Assembly (NCBI RefSeq): GCF_963378095.1 | Contig: NZ_OY726397.1 | Span: 1,364,001-1,428,000 of the forward strand | DNA length: 64,000 bases | Reading direction: 5' to 3' | DNA from: Mycolicibacterium sp. MU0053 | Lineage (GTDB): Bacteria > Actinomycetota > Actinomycetes > Mycobacteriales > Mycobacteriaceae | Shown here: piece by piece, positions 16,047-23,818 of the stretch | How the letters are laid out: every line of letters starts with the position of its first letter | Position numbering within the stretch: position 1 is the stretch's first letter | The notes under the pieces: model-generated | The model's database searches: none | What the model was told of the DNA's origin: nothing | Seen by the model: only the letters and a program-made list of their open reading frames with translations | Position numbers and translations under genes: made by a program

Positions 16047-16093
16047 TTTGACCTCCTCGTTGTGGGCCAGCTTGAAGGCGCCCGTTTGCGTGG

Positions 16094-16125
16094 CTTAACC
16101 TAGATTAGAAATTTATGTTAAATTT
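16094..16125. promoter_or_regulatory. AT-rich operator candidate between divergent SDR genes
   Basis: Contains a perfect inverted repeat AAATTTA-TGT-TAAATTT (16109-16125) whose centre overlaps a -10-like TATGTT (16114-16119) for the rightward operon. Directly left of it lies CTTAACCTAGATTAGAAA (16094-16111), a variant of the TTTAAC-N5-AT-N-AAAA motif seen at 30312, 54094 and 60237. Likely the binding site of a TetR-family repressor; which one is not known. Confidence 0.55.
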
Positions 16126-16150
16126 GTCCACAACGAGCCCAAGGAGTCGC

Positions 16151-16885
16151 ATGTCCAGCCCGCTACTTGCCGGCAAGATCGCGGTGGTGACCGGGGCCGG
16201 CCAGGGGATCGGCCGCGAAATCGCCCACGTGCTCGGTGCTCACGGTGCCACCGTAGTGCTGGCGGACCTCGATGCCGACGCCGCTCGAGCGGCCGCCGCT
16301 GAACTCGGCGGCACCGGCGTGGGGTGTGACGTCACCGACGAAGGCCAGATGGAGCGACTCGTGGCCGACACCGTTTCGGAGCATGGTCGCCTGGACCTCT
16401 TCGTCAACAACGCGGGTATCACCCGCGATGCCTCGCTCAAGAAGATGACCGTGGCGGATTTCGACGCCGTCATCACGGTGCACCTGCGCGGCACCTGGCT
16501 CGGGGTCCGGGAAGCCACCGCTGTGATGCGGGAGCAGAAGTCGGGCAGCGTGGTCAACATATCGTCGCTGTCCGGAAAATCCGGTAACCCCGGCCAGACG
16601 AACTACAGCGCCGCCAAAGCGGGCATCGTCGGACTCACCAAGGCCGCCGCGAAAGAAGTCGCGCACCACAACGTGCGCGTCAACGCCATTCAGCCGGGAT
16701 TGATCCGGACACCCATGACTGCCGCGATGCCCCCGGCGGTCTTCGCCGAACGAGAGGCGGCCGTGCCCATGAAGCGCGCGGGCGAACCGGCCGAGGTGGC
16801 GGGTGCGGTGGTCTTCCTGGCGTCGGACCTGTCGAGCTACATCACCGGCACGGTGCTCGAAGTCGGTGGCGGGAGGTACATGTGA
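16151..16885 (+). CDS. SDR family, FabG-like 3-oxoacyl reductase / 3-hydroxyacyl-CoA dehydrogenase
   Basis: Classical SDR of 244 residues: TGAGQGIG at 14-21, NNAG at 86-89, S138/S139, Y152 and K156 (YSAAK). Closest in pattern to FabG-like enzymes, so it probably interconverts 3-hydroxy- and 3-oxoacyl-CoA, or a ring alcohol and ketone. The ATG at 16151 is chosen because AAGGAG lies 5-10 bases upstream; an in-frame ATG at 16115 falls within the promoter palindrome. First gene of a 13-gene forward unit ending at 29243. The next gene overlaps its stop by 4 bp. Confidence 0.87.
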   Translation: MSSPLLAGKIAVVTGAGQGIGREIAHVLGAHGATVVLADLDADAARAAAAELGGTGVGCDVTDEGQMERLVADTVSEHGRLDLFVNNAGITRDASLKKMTVADFDAVITVHLRGTWLGVREATAVMREQKSGSVVNISSLSGKSGNPGQTNYSAAKAGIVGLTKAAAKEVAHHNVRVNAIQPGLIRTPMTAAMPPAVFAEREAAVPMKRAGEPAEVAGAVVFLASDLSSYITGTVLEVGGGRYM

Positions 16886-17658
16886 GCGTGTCATATCAGG
16901 CGGACTCCGGGATCGGGCAGATCACCCTGAACCGCCCCGAGCGGATGAACGCCATCAGCATTGAACTCGCGACGGGTCTCGAACGGGCCATCCTCGATCT
17001 CGGACGTGACCCGGCGGTCAACGTGATCGTCATCCGCGGTGCGGGCGGAAACTTCAGCGCGGGCGGCGATTTCGGCGAGGTCGAACGTCTCCGCGCCGAG
17101 GGGGCCCCAGCATTGAAGGGTTTGTTCAGCGCGTTTCGTGCCGCCTGTGACGCGATCAGCGCAGTGGAGATTCCGGTCGTCGCCGCGGTGCAAGGTGTCG
17201 CGGCCGCCGGGGGTTTCGAGTTGATGCAGGCCGCCGACATCGTCTTGGTCAGCGCCGACGCCAAAATTGCCGACAGTCACGTCAAGTTCGCCATGGTGCC
17301 GGGCGGCGGCAGCAGTGCCAGACTGCCCCGCCTCGTCGGCCGCCAGCAGGCGTTGGGGTTGCTGCTATCGGGAGATCGGCTCTCCGGGGCCGAAGCGGTC
17401 GCACTGGGCCTGGCTTACCGTGCGTATCCGGATCAGGAATTCAATGCTGCGGTAACACTATTCGCGCAGCAGCTGGCGGGACGAAGCCGACAATCCGTCA
17501 TCACGATCAAACGTCTCGTGCGCAGCGGCCTTGACCAGACACTGCCCGAAGCCCTGGACACTGAGATCGACGCCGTCGTGCAGCACATCCTCGGTGATGC
17601 GGGCACCGGCAGCGTCGAACAGTTCGAGAACCGAAACGACCGAAGGACGCGCGCATGA
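16882..17658 (+). CDS. Enoyl-CoA hydratase/isomerase family protein (crotonase 1)
   Basis: Crotonase-fold protein of 258 residues. Oxyanion-hole segments are FSAGGD (58-63) and AAAGGFEL (107-114). Of the two catalytic glutamates of enoyl-CoA hydratase, the one in GGFEL is kept (E113), but the second position, 20 residues on, is His (H133), so simple syn-hydration of enoyl-CoA is uncertain. GTG start overlaps the preceding stop by 4 bp. The first of three adjacent, divergent crotonases, which implies successive different reactions rather than gene dosage. Confidence 0.85.
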   Translation: MSVSYQADSGIGQITLNRPERMNAISIELATGLERAILDLGRDPAVNVIVIRGAGGNFSAGGDFGEVERLRAEGAPALKGLFSAFRAACDAISAVEIPVVAAVQGVAAAGGFELMQAADIVLVSADAKIADSHVKFAMVPGGGSSARLPRLVGRQQALGLLLSGDRLSGAEAVALGLAYRAYPDQEFNAAVTLFAQQLAGRSRQSVITIKRLVRSGLDQTLPEALDTEIDAVVQHILGDAGTGSVEQFENRNDRRTRA

Positions 17659-18458
17659 CCACATCGATCGATGCTCCAGTGACCCTGCAGACCGACGCCG
17701 ACGGCATCGCCCGACTGCGACTCAACCGGCCGGGTGCCTCCAACGGCCTCACGGTGGAACTGCTCAAGGCGCTGCACGAGGCGATCCTGGCGTGCCATGC
17801 CGATCCCGCAGTGAAGGTTGTCCTGCTGACCGGCGAGGGCCGCAACTTCTGTGCCGGTGGCGACGTCAAGACCTTCGAGTCCAAAGGCGAGGCGCTGCCG
17901 GACTACCTGCGGGAGGCCACGGCGTGGCTGCAACTCGCGACGGCCGCCCTGATCCAGCTGAGGGTTCCGGTGATCACCGCGGTGCAGGGATTCGCCGCCG
18001 GCGGGGGTGGACTCGGACTCGTATGCGCTTCCGACATCGTGGTCGCGGCCCGCTCGGCGAAGTTCTTCTCCGGGGCGGTGCGGGTCGGCATGGCGCCGGA
18101 CGGCGGGTCGTCGGTGACGCTGACCCAGCTGGTGGGCCTGCGCCAGGCGCTCCGCATCCTGCTCACCAACCCGACGCTGACCGCGACCGAGGCCGCCGAC
18201 ATCGGTCTGATCACCGAGGTCGTCGAGGATGACGACCTCACCGCCCGCGCCGAGGCGCTGGCCACCGAACTGGTTGCGCTGCCGACGCTGGCGCTGTCGG
18301 CGACCAAGCGCCTGGTGTGGAGCGGTGTCGGGCAGTCCGTCGAACAACGACTGGCCGAGGAGGCCCGCACCGTGTCGGAACTGTCCGGCACGGCCGATTC
18401 GCTGGAGGGGCTGCGTGCGGTCATCGAGCGTCGAGCACCGAAGTTCGTGGGCCGATGA
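17655..18458 (+). CDS. Enoyl-CoA hydratase/isomerase family protein (crotonase 2)
   Basis: Crotonase-fold protein of 267 residues. Oxyanion loops are FCAGGD (65-70) and AAGGGGLGL (114-122). Both hydratase glutamates are replaced (Gly and Ala), while an Asp in GMAPDGG (D149) lies where double-bond isomerases of the PaaG/enoyl-isomerase type carry their base. Isomerase, ring-cleaving hydrolase or C-C lyase activity is therefore likelier than hydration. Its start and its stop each overlap the neighbouring gene by 4 bp. Confidence 0.85.
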   Translation: MTTSIDAPVTLQTDADGIARLRLNRPGASNGLTVELLKALHEAILACHADPAVKVVLLTGEGRNFCAGGDVKTFESKGEALPDYLREATAWLQLATAALIQLRVPVITAVQGFAAGGGGLGLVCASDIVVAARSAKFFSGAVRVGMAPDGGSSVTLTQLVGLRQALRILLTNPTLTATEAADIGLITEVVEDDDLTARAEALATELVALPTLALSATKRLVWSGVGQSVEQRLAEEARTVSELSGTADSLEGLRAVIERRAPKFVGR

Positions 18459-19249
18459 CCACACCCGAGATCTTGATCGACGATGACGCAGCGGTGCGCA
18501 TCGTCACGCTGAACCGCCCAGAGGTGCGCAACGCCATCGACATGCCGCTGCGGATCGCCCTCGCCGCCGCGCTCGAAGCCGCCGACGCCGATCCGAAGGT
18601 GCGCGCCATCGTGCTCACCGGCGCCGGCCGGGCCTTCTGCTCTGGCGGCGACATCGCGACGATGGAACGCACTCCCGAAGCGCAGGCCATGGAACGAGTG
18701 CAGCTGGCGCAGCGGGTGATTCGTGCGATCTGGAACACCCCCAAGCCGGTTATCGCGGCAGTGGAGGGGTCCGCATTCGGCGCCGGCGCCGCGTTGGCCG
18801 CCGCCTGCGACCGCATCGTCGCCGCCCGCGATGCGCGGTTCGCCACCACGTTCGTCAATGTCGGACTGGCCGGCGACATGGGTGTGTACGCGTCGCTGCC
18901 CACCCGGATCGGCGTCGCGCGCACCCGGCAGATGTTGTTGATGGCCCAACCGATTGACGCCGCCACGGCCGCGGAATGGGGCCTGGTGGACGCCCTCGCC
19001 GAAGCGGGCGCGGCCCGCGACGCTGCCATCGCCGACGCGCACACCCTGGCCGGTCGGCCCGCCGAGGCGCTGAGGGTGATGAAAGAGATGCTCGCGCGCA
19101 GCCCGCAACTTCATCCGCTGGAGATCCTCGACCGTGAGGCGAGCCATCAGGCTCGGCTCTTCGATACCGACGACTTCGCCGAGGGCGTCGCCGCCTTCCG
19201 CGAGAAGCGCACCGCCAACTTTGGTCCCAGGCAAGGAGTTCGATCATGA
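18455..19249 (+). CDS. Enoyl-CoA hydratase/isomerase family protein (crotonase 3)
   Basis: Crotonase-fold protein of 264 residues from the ATG at 18455, which overlaps the previous stop (ATGA). The open frame extends upstream to 18317 but only through crotonase 2. Oxyanion motifs are FCSGGD (61-66) and FGAGAAL (108-114). The usual glutamates are absent; GLAGDMG (D141) offers an alternative acid as in isomerases. The C-terminal segment DREASHQARLFDTDDFAEGVAAFREKR is a standard crotonase helix. Directly followed, with 4-bp overlap, by the Rieske oxygenase. Confidence 0.85.
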   Translation: MTTPEILIDDDAAVRIVTLNRPEVRNAIDMPLRIALAAALEAADADPKVRAIVLTGAGRAFCSGGDIATMERTPEAQAMERVQLAQRVIRAIWNTPKPVIAAVEGSAFGAGAALAAACDRIVAARDARFATTFVNVGLAGDMGVYASLPTRIGVARTRQMLLMAQPIDAATAAEWGLVDALAEAGAARDAAIADAHTLAGRPAEALRVMKEMLARSPQLHPLEILDREASHQARLFDTDDFAEGVAAFREKRTANFGPRQGVRS

Positions 19250-20496
19250 CGTCCGCGATCAGCAGCCGCCTCGGCGAACTGATTCAACCCAGCCGGGTGC
19301 ACGGTTCGCTCTACACCGACCCGGCCCTCTTCGCCGAAGAGTTGCGCAAGATCTGGTACCGCACTTGGGTTTTCGTCGGTCACGAGAGTGAAGTGCCGCA
19401 GCCCAACGACTACGTCCGCAAGAAGCTCGGCTTGCAGGACATCATCATGACCCGGGACCGGGACGGAGAAATCCATCTCCTGCTCAACCGGTGCTCCCAC
19501 CGTGGCAACCAGGTGTGCGACGACGCCAAGGGCAACTCCGGCACCTTCCGCTGCCCGTATCACGGCTGGACCTTCCGCAACACCGGTGAGCTGGTGGGCT
19601 TCCCGTTCTTCAAGGGGTACGGCGATCGCAAGCTCGATCTACCGCTGGGTCGGGTGCCTCGGATGGACTCCTACGGCGGGTTCGTCTTCGGCAGCTTCGC
19701 CACCGAAGGCCCCAGCCTGCAAGAACATCTCGGCGCCGCCGCGGGCGAGATCGACCGGCTCACTCGGCTGTCGCCGGAGGGCAAGGTCGCGCTGAACGCC
19801 GGCTGGCTGCAGCACCGCACCCGGGGCAACTGGAAGTTGCTCGTAGAGAACGAGACCGACGGCTACCACCCGCAATTCGTGCACGGTGCGATCTTCGGCG
19901 TGACGGGTAGCACCATCGGCCCGCTCTACAGTGACTCGTCGACCGCGGTGACCCGTGATCTCGGCGGCGGACACAGCGAAAACGATCTGCGCCCGGAGTT
20001 CCGCAAATTCGCCGAGCCGATGCGCTGGTTCGGCACCACCGAATCGCGCGTCCCGAACTATGCCGCGGCGATGCGGGCCAAGTATGGAGCGGATGCGGAC
20101 CAGATCCTCATCGAGGGGGCCCCGCACGTGATGATCTTCCCCAACCTGTTCATCGCCGAGATCCAGGTGTTCAACATTCAGCCCGTCGCGGTGAACGAGT
20201 GCGTGCAGTACTCGACCGCAGTGCAGTTGGTCGGTGCCCCGGAGCTCAATCGCCGGATGGTTTCGCAATGCGTGGGCTCGGTGGGGCCCGCGGGCATGCT
20301 GCTGGCCGACGACACCGAGATGTACGAACGCAACCAACAGGGCCTCGAGGCGCTGACGCCGGAATGGCTGGACGTTCGGCGGGGACTCAACCGCGAACGA
20401 GTGGACGAGCAGGGCTTCACGATCGGCGGCGCGACCGACGAGACCGGTATGCGCGGGTTCTGGTCGCATTACCAGCAGTTGATGGAGGCAGGATGA
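19246..20496 (+). CDS. Rieske ring-hydroxylating oxygenase, alpha subunit
   Basis: Terminal oxygenase large subunit, 416 residues. The Rieske [2Fe-2S] motif is CSHRGNQVC...CPYHGW (about 84-106). The mononuclear iron site has NETDGYHPQFVH, giving the bridging Asp and two His. It would add O2 to an aromatic or alicyclic carboxylate-type substrate, resembling the benzoate/anthranilate/salicylate group in size. The beta subunit follows with a 4-bp overlap. No dedicated ferredoxin or reductase is encoded beside it, so electrons must come from elsewhere, for instance the ferredoxin pair near 48.9-50.7 kb. Confidence 0.92.
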   Translation: MTSAISSRLGELIQPSRVHGSLYTDPALFAEELRKIWYRTWVFVGHESEVPQPNDYVRKKLGLQDIIMTRDRDGEIHLLLNRCSHRGNQVCDDAKGNSGTFRCPYHGWTFRNTGELVGFPFFKGYGDRKLDLPLGRVPRMDSYGGFVFGSFATEGPSLQEHLGAAAGEIDRLTRLSPEGKVALNAGWLQHRTRGNWKLLVENETDGYHPQFVHGAIFGVTGSTIGPLYSDSSTAVTRDLGGGHSENDLRPEFRKFAEPMRWFGTTESRVPNYAAAMRAKYGADADQILIEGAPHVMIFPNLFIAEIQVFNIQPVAVNECVQYSTAVQLVGAPELNRRMVSQCVGSVGPAGMLLADDTEMYERNQQGLEALTPEWLDVRRGLNRERVDEQGFTIGGATDETGMRGFWSHYQQLMEAG

Positions 20497-21026
20497 GTGC
20501 CGCAGTGGATTCGGCTGCCGGGCTGAGCCCGATTCCCGACTGGGTCGACCGCTTCGAGGTGGAGCAGTTCCTGTTCCGGGAGGCCCGCTACGCCGACGAA
20601 AGCGATTACGACGCCTGGGAAGCGCTGTGGACCGACGACGCTCTGTACTGGGTGCCCGCCAACGGGGCCGACACCGACCCGCGCCGGGAGATGTCGGTGA
20701 TCTACGACAACCGCAGCCGCATCAGGACCCGTCTCAAACAAACCCGCACCGGGCGCCGGTTCGCGGCCGCTCCCGCCTCCCACCTACGGCGGCTGCTGAG
20801 CAACATCGAGTTTCTCGGTGGGCGAACCAACCCGGACGGGGGCCTCGACCTCGAGGTCGCCGCAAACTTCATTGTCTTCGAGGCGCGTGCCCGTGGAAAC
20901 CACTTGTGGGGCGGGCGAGCCACCTACCGACTTCGGCACGGGGCCGAGGGTCTGCGGCTGGCGTACAAGAAGGTGGTCCTGACCGACAACGACAGGCCGA
21001 TCCCCACGCTGGGATTCCTGATCTGA
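20493..21026 (+). CDS. Aromatic-ring-hydroxylating dioxygenase, beta subunit
   Basis: Small subunit (177 residues) with the NTF2-like cone fold of dioxygenase beta chains. EQFLFREARYADESDYDAWEALWTDDALYWVPA near the N-terminus and SVIYDNRSRIRTRL are standard for the family. It has no catalytic metal but builds the alpha3beta3 hexamer. The open frame extends upstream within the alpha gene; the ATG at 20493 overlaps the alpha stop by 4 bp and gives the family length. Confidence 0.92.
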   Translation: MSAAVDSAAGLSPIPDWVDRFEVEQFLFREARYADESDYDAWEALWTDDALYWVPANGADTDPRREMSVIYDNRSRIRTRLKQTRTGRRFAAAPASHLRRLLSNIEFLGGRTNPDGGLDLEVAANFIVFEARARGNHLWGGRATYRLRHGAEGLRLAYKKVVLTDNDRPIPTLGFLI

Positions 21027-21036
21027 GGAGCAAGAC

Positions 21037-21291
21037 GTGGGTATTCAATTCGGTGACCCCGGACCCGTGGCCGTGTCAGGGGTGGGTCCAGTGATCGGCA
21101 GTGAATTTGCCGAGGTGTCGGTGACATTCGATACCGAGGGCAACGCCCCCCGGCTGCGGTTGGAGGATTTGCGCACCGGGCGGGTGCGCTTCCTGGACGC
21201 GATGGAACTCGAGGCCCTGGTGTGGCTGCCCGAACAGACGATGACCGAACTGCTGGACCCGTCCCGCAACCGCTGGCGGGGCGAAGCATGA
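21037..21291 (+). CDS. Small conserved hypothetical protein of the dioxygenase operon
   Basis: 84 residues, GTG start with GAGGAG upstream. No membrane segment or signal peptide is seen. The sequence has beta-rich stretches (SEFAEVSVTFDTEG, RVRFLDAMELEALVWL) and ends basic. I do not recognise the family. Between the Rieske beta subunit and a thiolase, with its stop overlapping the thiolase start by 4 bp, it is surely translated and may assist the oxygenase or handle its dihydrodiol product; this is inference from position only. Confidence 0.7.
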   Translation: MGIQFGDPGPVAVSGVGPVIGSEFAEVSVTFDTEGNAPRLRLEDLRTGRVRFLDAMELEALVWLPEQTMTELLDPSRNRWRGEA

Positions 21292-22496
21292 GGCGCGCGG
21301 CCATCGTGGCGCCCGTGCGGACCGCCGTCGGTACCTTCGGCGGCAGCCTGCGACCGCTGCGCGCCGAGGACCTTGCCGCATCAGTCGTCAAGGCTGTCGT
21401 GGCACGCAGCGGGGTCGACCCCGAACTGGTGGAGGACGTGGTGTTCGCCCAGTCCTACGCCAACTCCGAAGCGCCCTGCATCGGCAGGTGGGTCGCGCTG
21501 CATGCGGGGTTGCCGATCAGCGTCCCGGGCCTGCAGATCGATCGTCGCTGCGGCGGCGGCCTACAGGCGGTGATCACCGCGGCGATGACCGTGCAGACCG
21601 GTGCCGCCGACGTGGTGCTGGCCGGCGGCGTGGAGTCGATGAGCAACATCGAGCACTACACCACCTCGGCGCGGTGGGGATCGCGGTCGGGCAACCAGAC
21701 GCTGTACGACCGGCTGGACCGCGGGCGCGAAATGTCGCAGCCGGAATGGCGTTTCGGGCGGATCAGCGGAATGATCGAAACCGCGGAGAACCTGGCCGGC
21801 GATTACGGGATCAGCCGGGAGGCCGCCGACGAGTTCGCCGTGCGCAGCCACCGACGGGCCGCCGTCGCGCAGGAGGCGGGCGTGTTCGCCGACGAGATCA
21901 TTCCGATCGAGGTACCCCAGCGGCGCGCAGACCCGCTGAGCTTCGCGCGCGACGAGGGCGTGCGGCCCGACTCCAGCCTCGAGAGCCTGGCCCGGCTGCG
22001 CACCGTCACCCCCGGTGGCACGGTCACTGCCGGCAACTCGAGCCAGCAGAACGACGCCGCCGCCGCGTGCCTGGTGGTCGCCGAGGACGCCTTGGACCGA
22101 TTGGGTCTCGAGCCCGTCGGCTACCTGGAGGGCTGGGCCGCGGTCGGATGCGAACCGGACCGAATGGGCATCGGCCCCGTCGGCGCAGTCGAAAAGCTTT
22201 TCAAGCGAACGGGGTTGGGGTTCGACGACCTGGATCTCATCGAGATCAACGAAGCCTTCGCGGTGCAGGTGCTCGCGGTGCTCTCCGGCTGGGGCCTGCA
22301 ACTCGCCGACGTGGAGGACCGGCTCAATGTCAACGGCTCCGGGATCTCATTGGGGCACCCGATCGGTGCCACCGGCGTGCGGATCCTGACCACCATGCTG
22401 CACGAGCTTCGGCGCCGCAAGGGTGCACTGGCGCTGGAGACCATGTGCATCGGCGGCGGTCAGGGAATCGCCGCGGTGTTCCGGGGTGCGGTATGA
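21288..22496 (+). CDS. Acetyl-CoA acetyltransferase (thiolase family)
   Basis: Thiolase of 402 residues. Nucleophilic Cys C88 in IDRRCGGGLQ, NEAFAVQ in the middle of the C-terminal half, GHPIGATG with H357, and CIGGGQG with the second cysteine near the end: a complete catalytic set. It releases acetyl-CoA, or a larger acyl-CoA, from a 3-oxoacyl-CoA. The ATG at 21288 fits the family and overlaps the preceding stop; an in-frame upstream start at 21222 lies inside the small gene. It precedes two further condensing-enzyme relatives, forming a three-gene group. Confidence 0.92.
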   Translation: MRRAAIVAPVRTAVGTFGGSLRPLRAEDLAASVVKAVVARSGVDPELVEDVVFAQSYANSEAPCIGRWVALHAGLPISVPGLQIDRRCGGGLQAVITAAMTVQTGAADVVLAGGVESMSNIEHYTTSARWGSRSGNQTLYDRLDRGREMSQPEWRFGRISGMIETAENLAGDYGISREAADEFAVRSHRRAAVAQEAGVFADEIIPIEVPQRRADPLSFARDEGVRPDSSLESLARLRTVTPGGTVTAGNSSQQNDAAAACLVVAEDALDRLGLEPVGYLEGWAAVGCEPDRMGIGPVGAVEKLFKRTGLGFDDLDLIEINEAFAVQVLAVLSGWGLQLADVEDRLNVNGSGISLGHPIGATGVRILTTMLHELRRRKGALALETMCIGGGQGIAAVFRGAV

Positions 22497-23818
22497 CGGG
22501 GTTGCTCGGATATTCGACGTACGTGCCCGCCCACCGGCTGGGCAAGCGGGTGGTCGCCGGCTACGACGAGGACTCCACCACGATGGCCGTGGCCGCCGCC
22601 GCGGAGCTGGTGCAGGGTGCCGCCGCACCCGCGGCGCTCTACCTGGCCACCAGCAGCCCGGCCTACGCCGACAAGACCAACGCGAGCGCCGTGCATGCCG
22701 CGCTCGGGTTGCCCGCCGAGGCCTTCGCCGCCGACATGTGCGGCACCGGCCGCAGTGCCTTCGCGGCGATCAGGTCGGCGGCGCAAACCGGGGGACTGGT
22801 GGTATCCGCCGACGTTCGGGTCGGCCGGCCCGGTTCCGCCGACGAGAAACTGGGTGGCGACGGCGCGGCCGCGCTGCTGTTCGGTGCCGGGGAACCGATC
22901 GCCGAGGTGCTGGCCACCGCGTCCCGAACCGAGGAATTTCTGGACCGCTGGCGGGCACCATTGCAGCCGACCGGCCAGCAGTGGGAGGAGCGGTTCGGAT
23001 TCGAACGGTACGCCCCGCTGATCAGGGCCACGGTTGCCGCGGCGCTCGACGCCGCGGGCCTGTCCGATGTGGACCATGTGGCATTGGCCTGTCCGAACTC
23101 CGCGGTCGTCAAGCGCGCCGCGACCTTGGTCAAGGGTCAGAAGTCGGTTGTCACATCGCCGTTGGGGTTCAGCGGGTCCGCCGATGCCACGCTGGCCTTG
23201 TGCGCGGTGCTCGACAGGGCCGATCCCGGGGACACCATCGTGATGGTGTCGGCCACCGACGGTTGCGACGCGCTCGTGCTGCGGACCACCGCCGCGCTCG
23301 CCGAGCGCCGGCAGCGCCGCCCACTCGTCGAACAACGCAGCGGCGGGCGGCCCGTTCCGCACCTGACGTATCTGTCTTGGCGCGGCCTTGTCGACCTGGA
23401 ACCGCCGCGGCGTCCGGAACCTGAGCGGGCCGCGGCCCCGCCGGCCGGCCGCGCCGCGGAGTGGAAGTTCGGGTTCACCGGATCCCGCTGCACCGCCTGC
23501 GATTTCGTGCACCTGCCGCCGGTTCGGGTGTGCCGGTCCTGCGGAATTCCCGACGATATGGCCCCGGTGCCGGCGGCGGGCTTGAGCGGGGCCGTCGCCA
23601 CCTACACCGTCGACCACCTGGCGTTCTCGCCCTCCCCGCCGATGGTGCAGGCCGCCGTCAACGTCGACGGCGGCGGACGCTGCACGCTCGAGGTGGCCGA
23701 CGCGGACCCCGACCAACTGAGCGTGGGCGCGCGGGTCGGCTTCACCTTCCGTCGCTTGTTCACCGCCGGTGACGTGCACGACTACTTCTGGAAAGCGGTG
23801 CTCCTCGATGGCCAGTAA
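22493..23818 (+). CDS. HMG-CoA-synthase-like domain fused to DUF35 (zinc ribbon/OB fold)
   Basis: A 441-residue two-domain protein. Residues 1 to about 300 are a thiolase-fold module of the HMG-CoA synthase/KAS III type, with a Cys at the nucleophile position (C83 in DMCGTGRSA). Residues about 325-441 are a DUF35 module: rubredoxin-like zinc ribbon with C333, C336, C347 and C350, then an OB fold (AVATYTVDHLAFSPSPP). In archaea HMG-CoA synthase, DUF35 and thiolase form one complex, with DUF35 channelling CoA intermediates. Here two of the parts are fused and thiolases lie on both sides. Confidence 0.85.
   Translation: MTGLLGYSTYVPAHRLGKRVVAGYDEDSTTMAVAAAAELVQGAAAPAALYLATSSPAYADKTNASAVHAALGLPAEAFAADMCGTGRSAFAAIRSAAQTGGLVVSADVRVGRPGSADEKLGGDGAAALLFGAGEPIAEVLATASRTEEFLDRWRAPLQPTGQQWEERFGFERYAPLIRATVAAALDAAGLSDVDHVALACPNSAVVKRAATLVKGQKSVVTSPLGFSGSADATLALCAVLDRADPGDTIVMVSATDGCDALVLRTTAALAERRQRRPLVEQRSGGRPVPHLTYLSWRGLVDLEPPRRPEPERAAAPPAGRAAEWKFGFTGSRCTACDFVHLPPVRVCRSCGIPDDMAPVPAAGLSGAVATYTVDHLAFSPSPPMVQAAVNVDGGGRCTLEVADADPDQLSVGARVGFTFRRLFTAGDVHDYFWKAVLLDGQ

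Noticed and set aside
16115..16150. ATG at 16115 as start of the SDR gene
   Set aside because: It falls in the AT-rich promoter palindrome and has no ribosome-binding site, while ATG 16151 has AAGGAG and the family N-terminus.
21488..23818. A 776-codon frame running through the thiolase gene into the next gene
   Set aside because: The first part is an Arg-rich shadow of the thiolase frame; only the part from 22493 is real protein.
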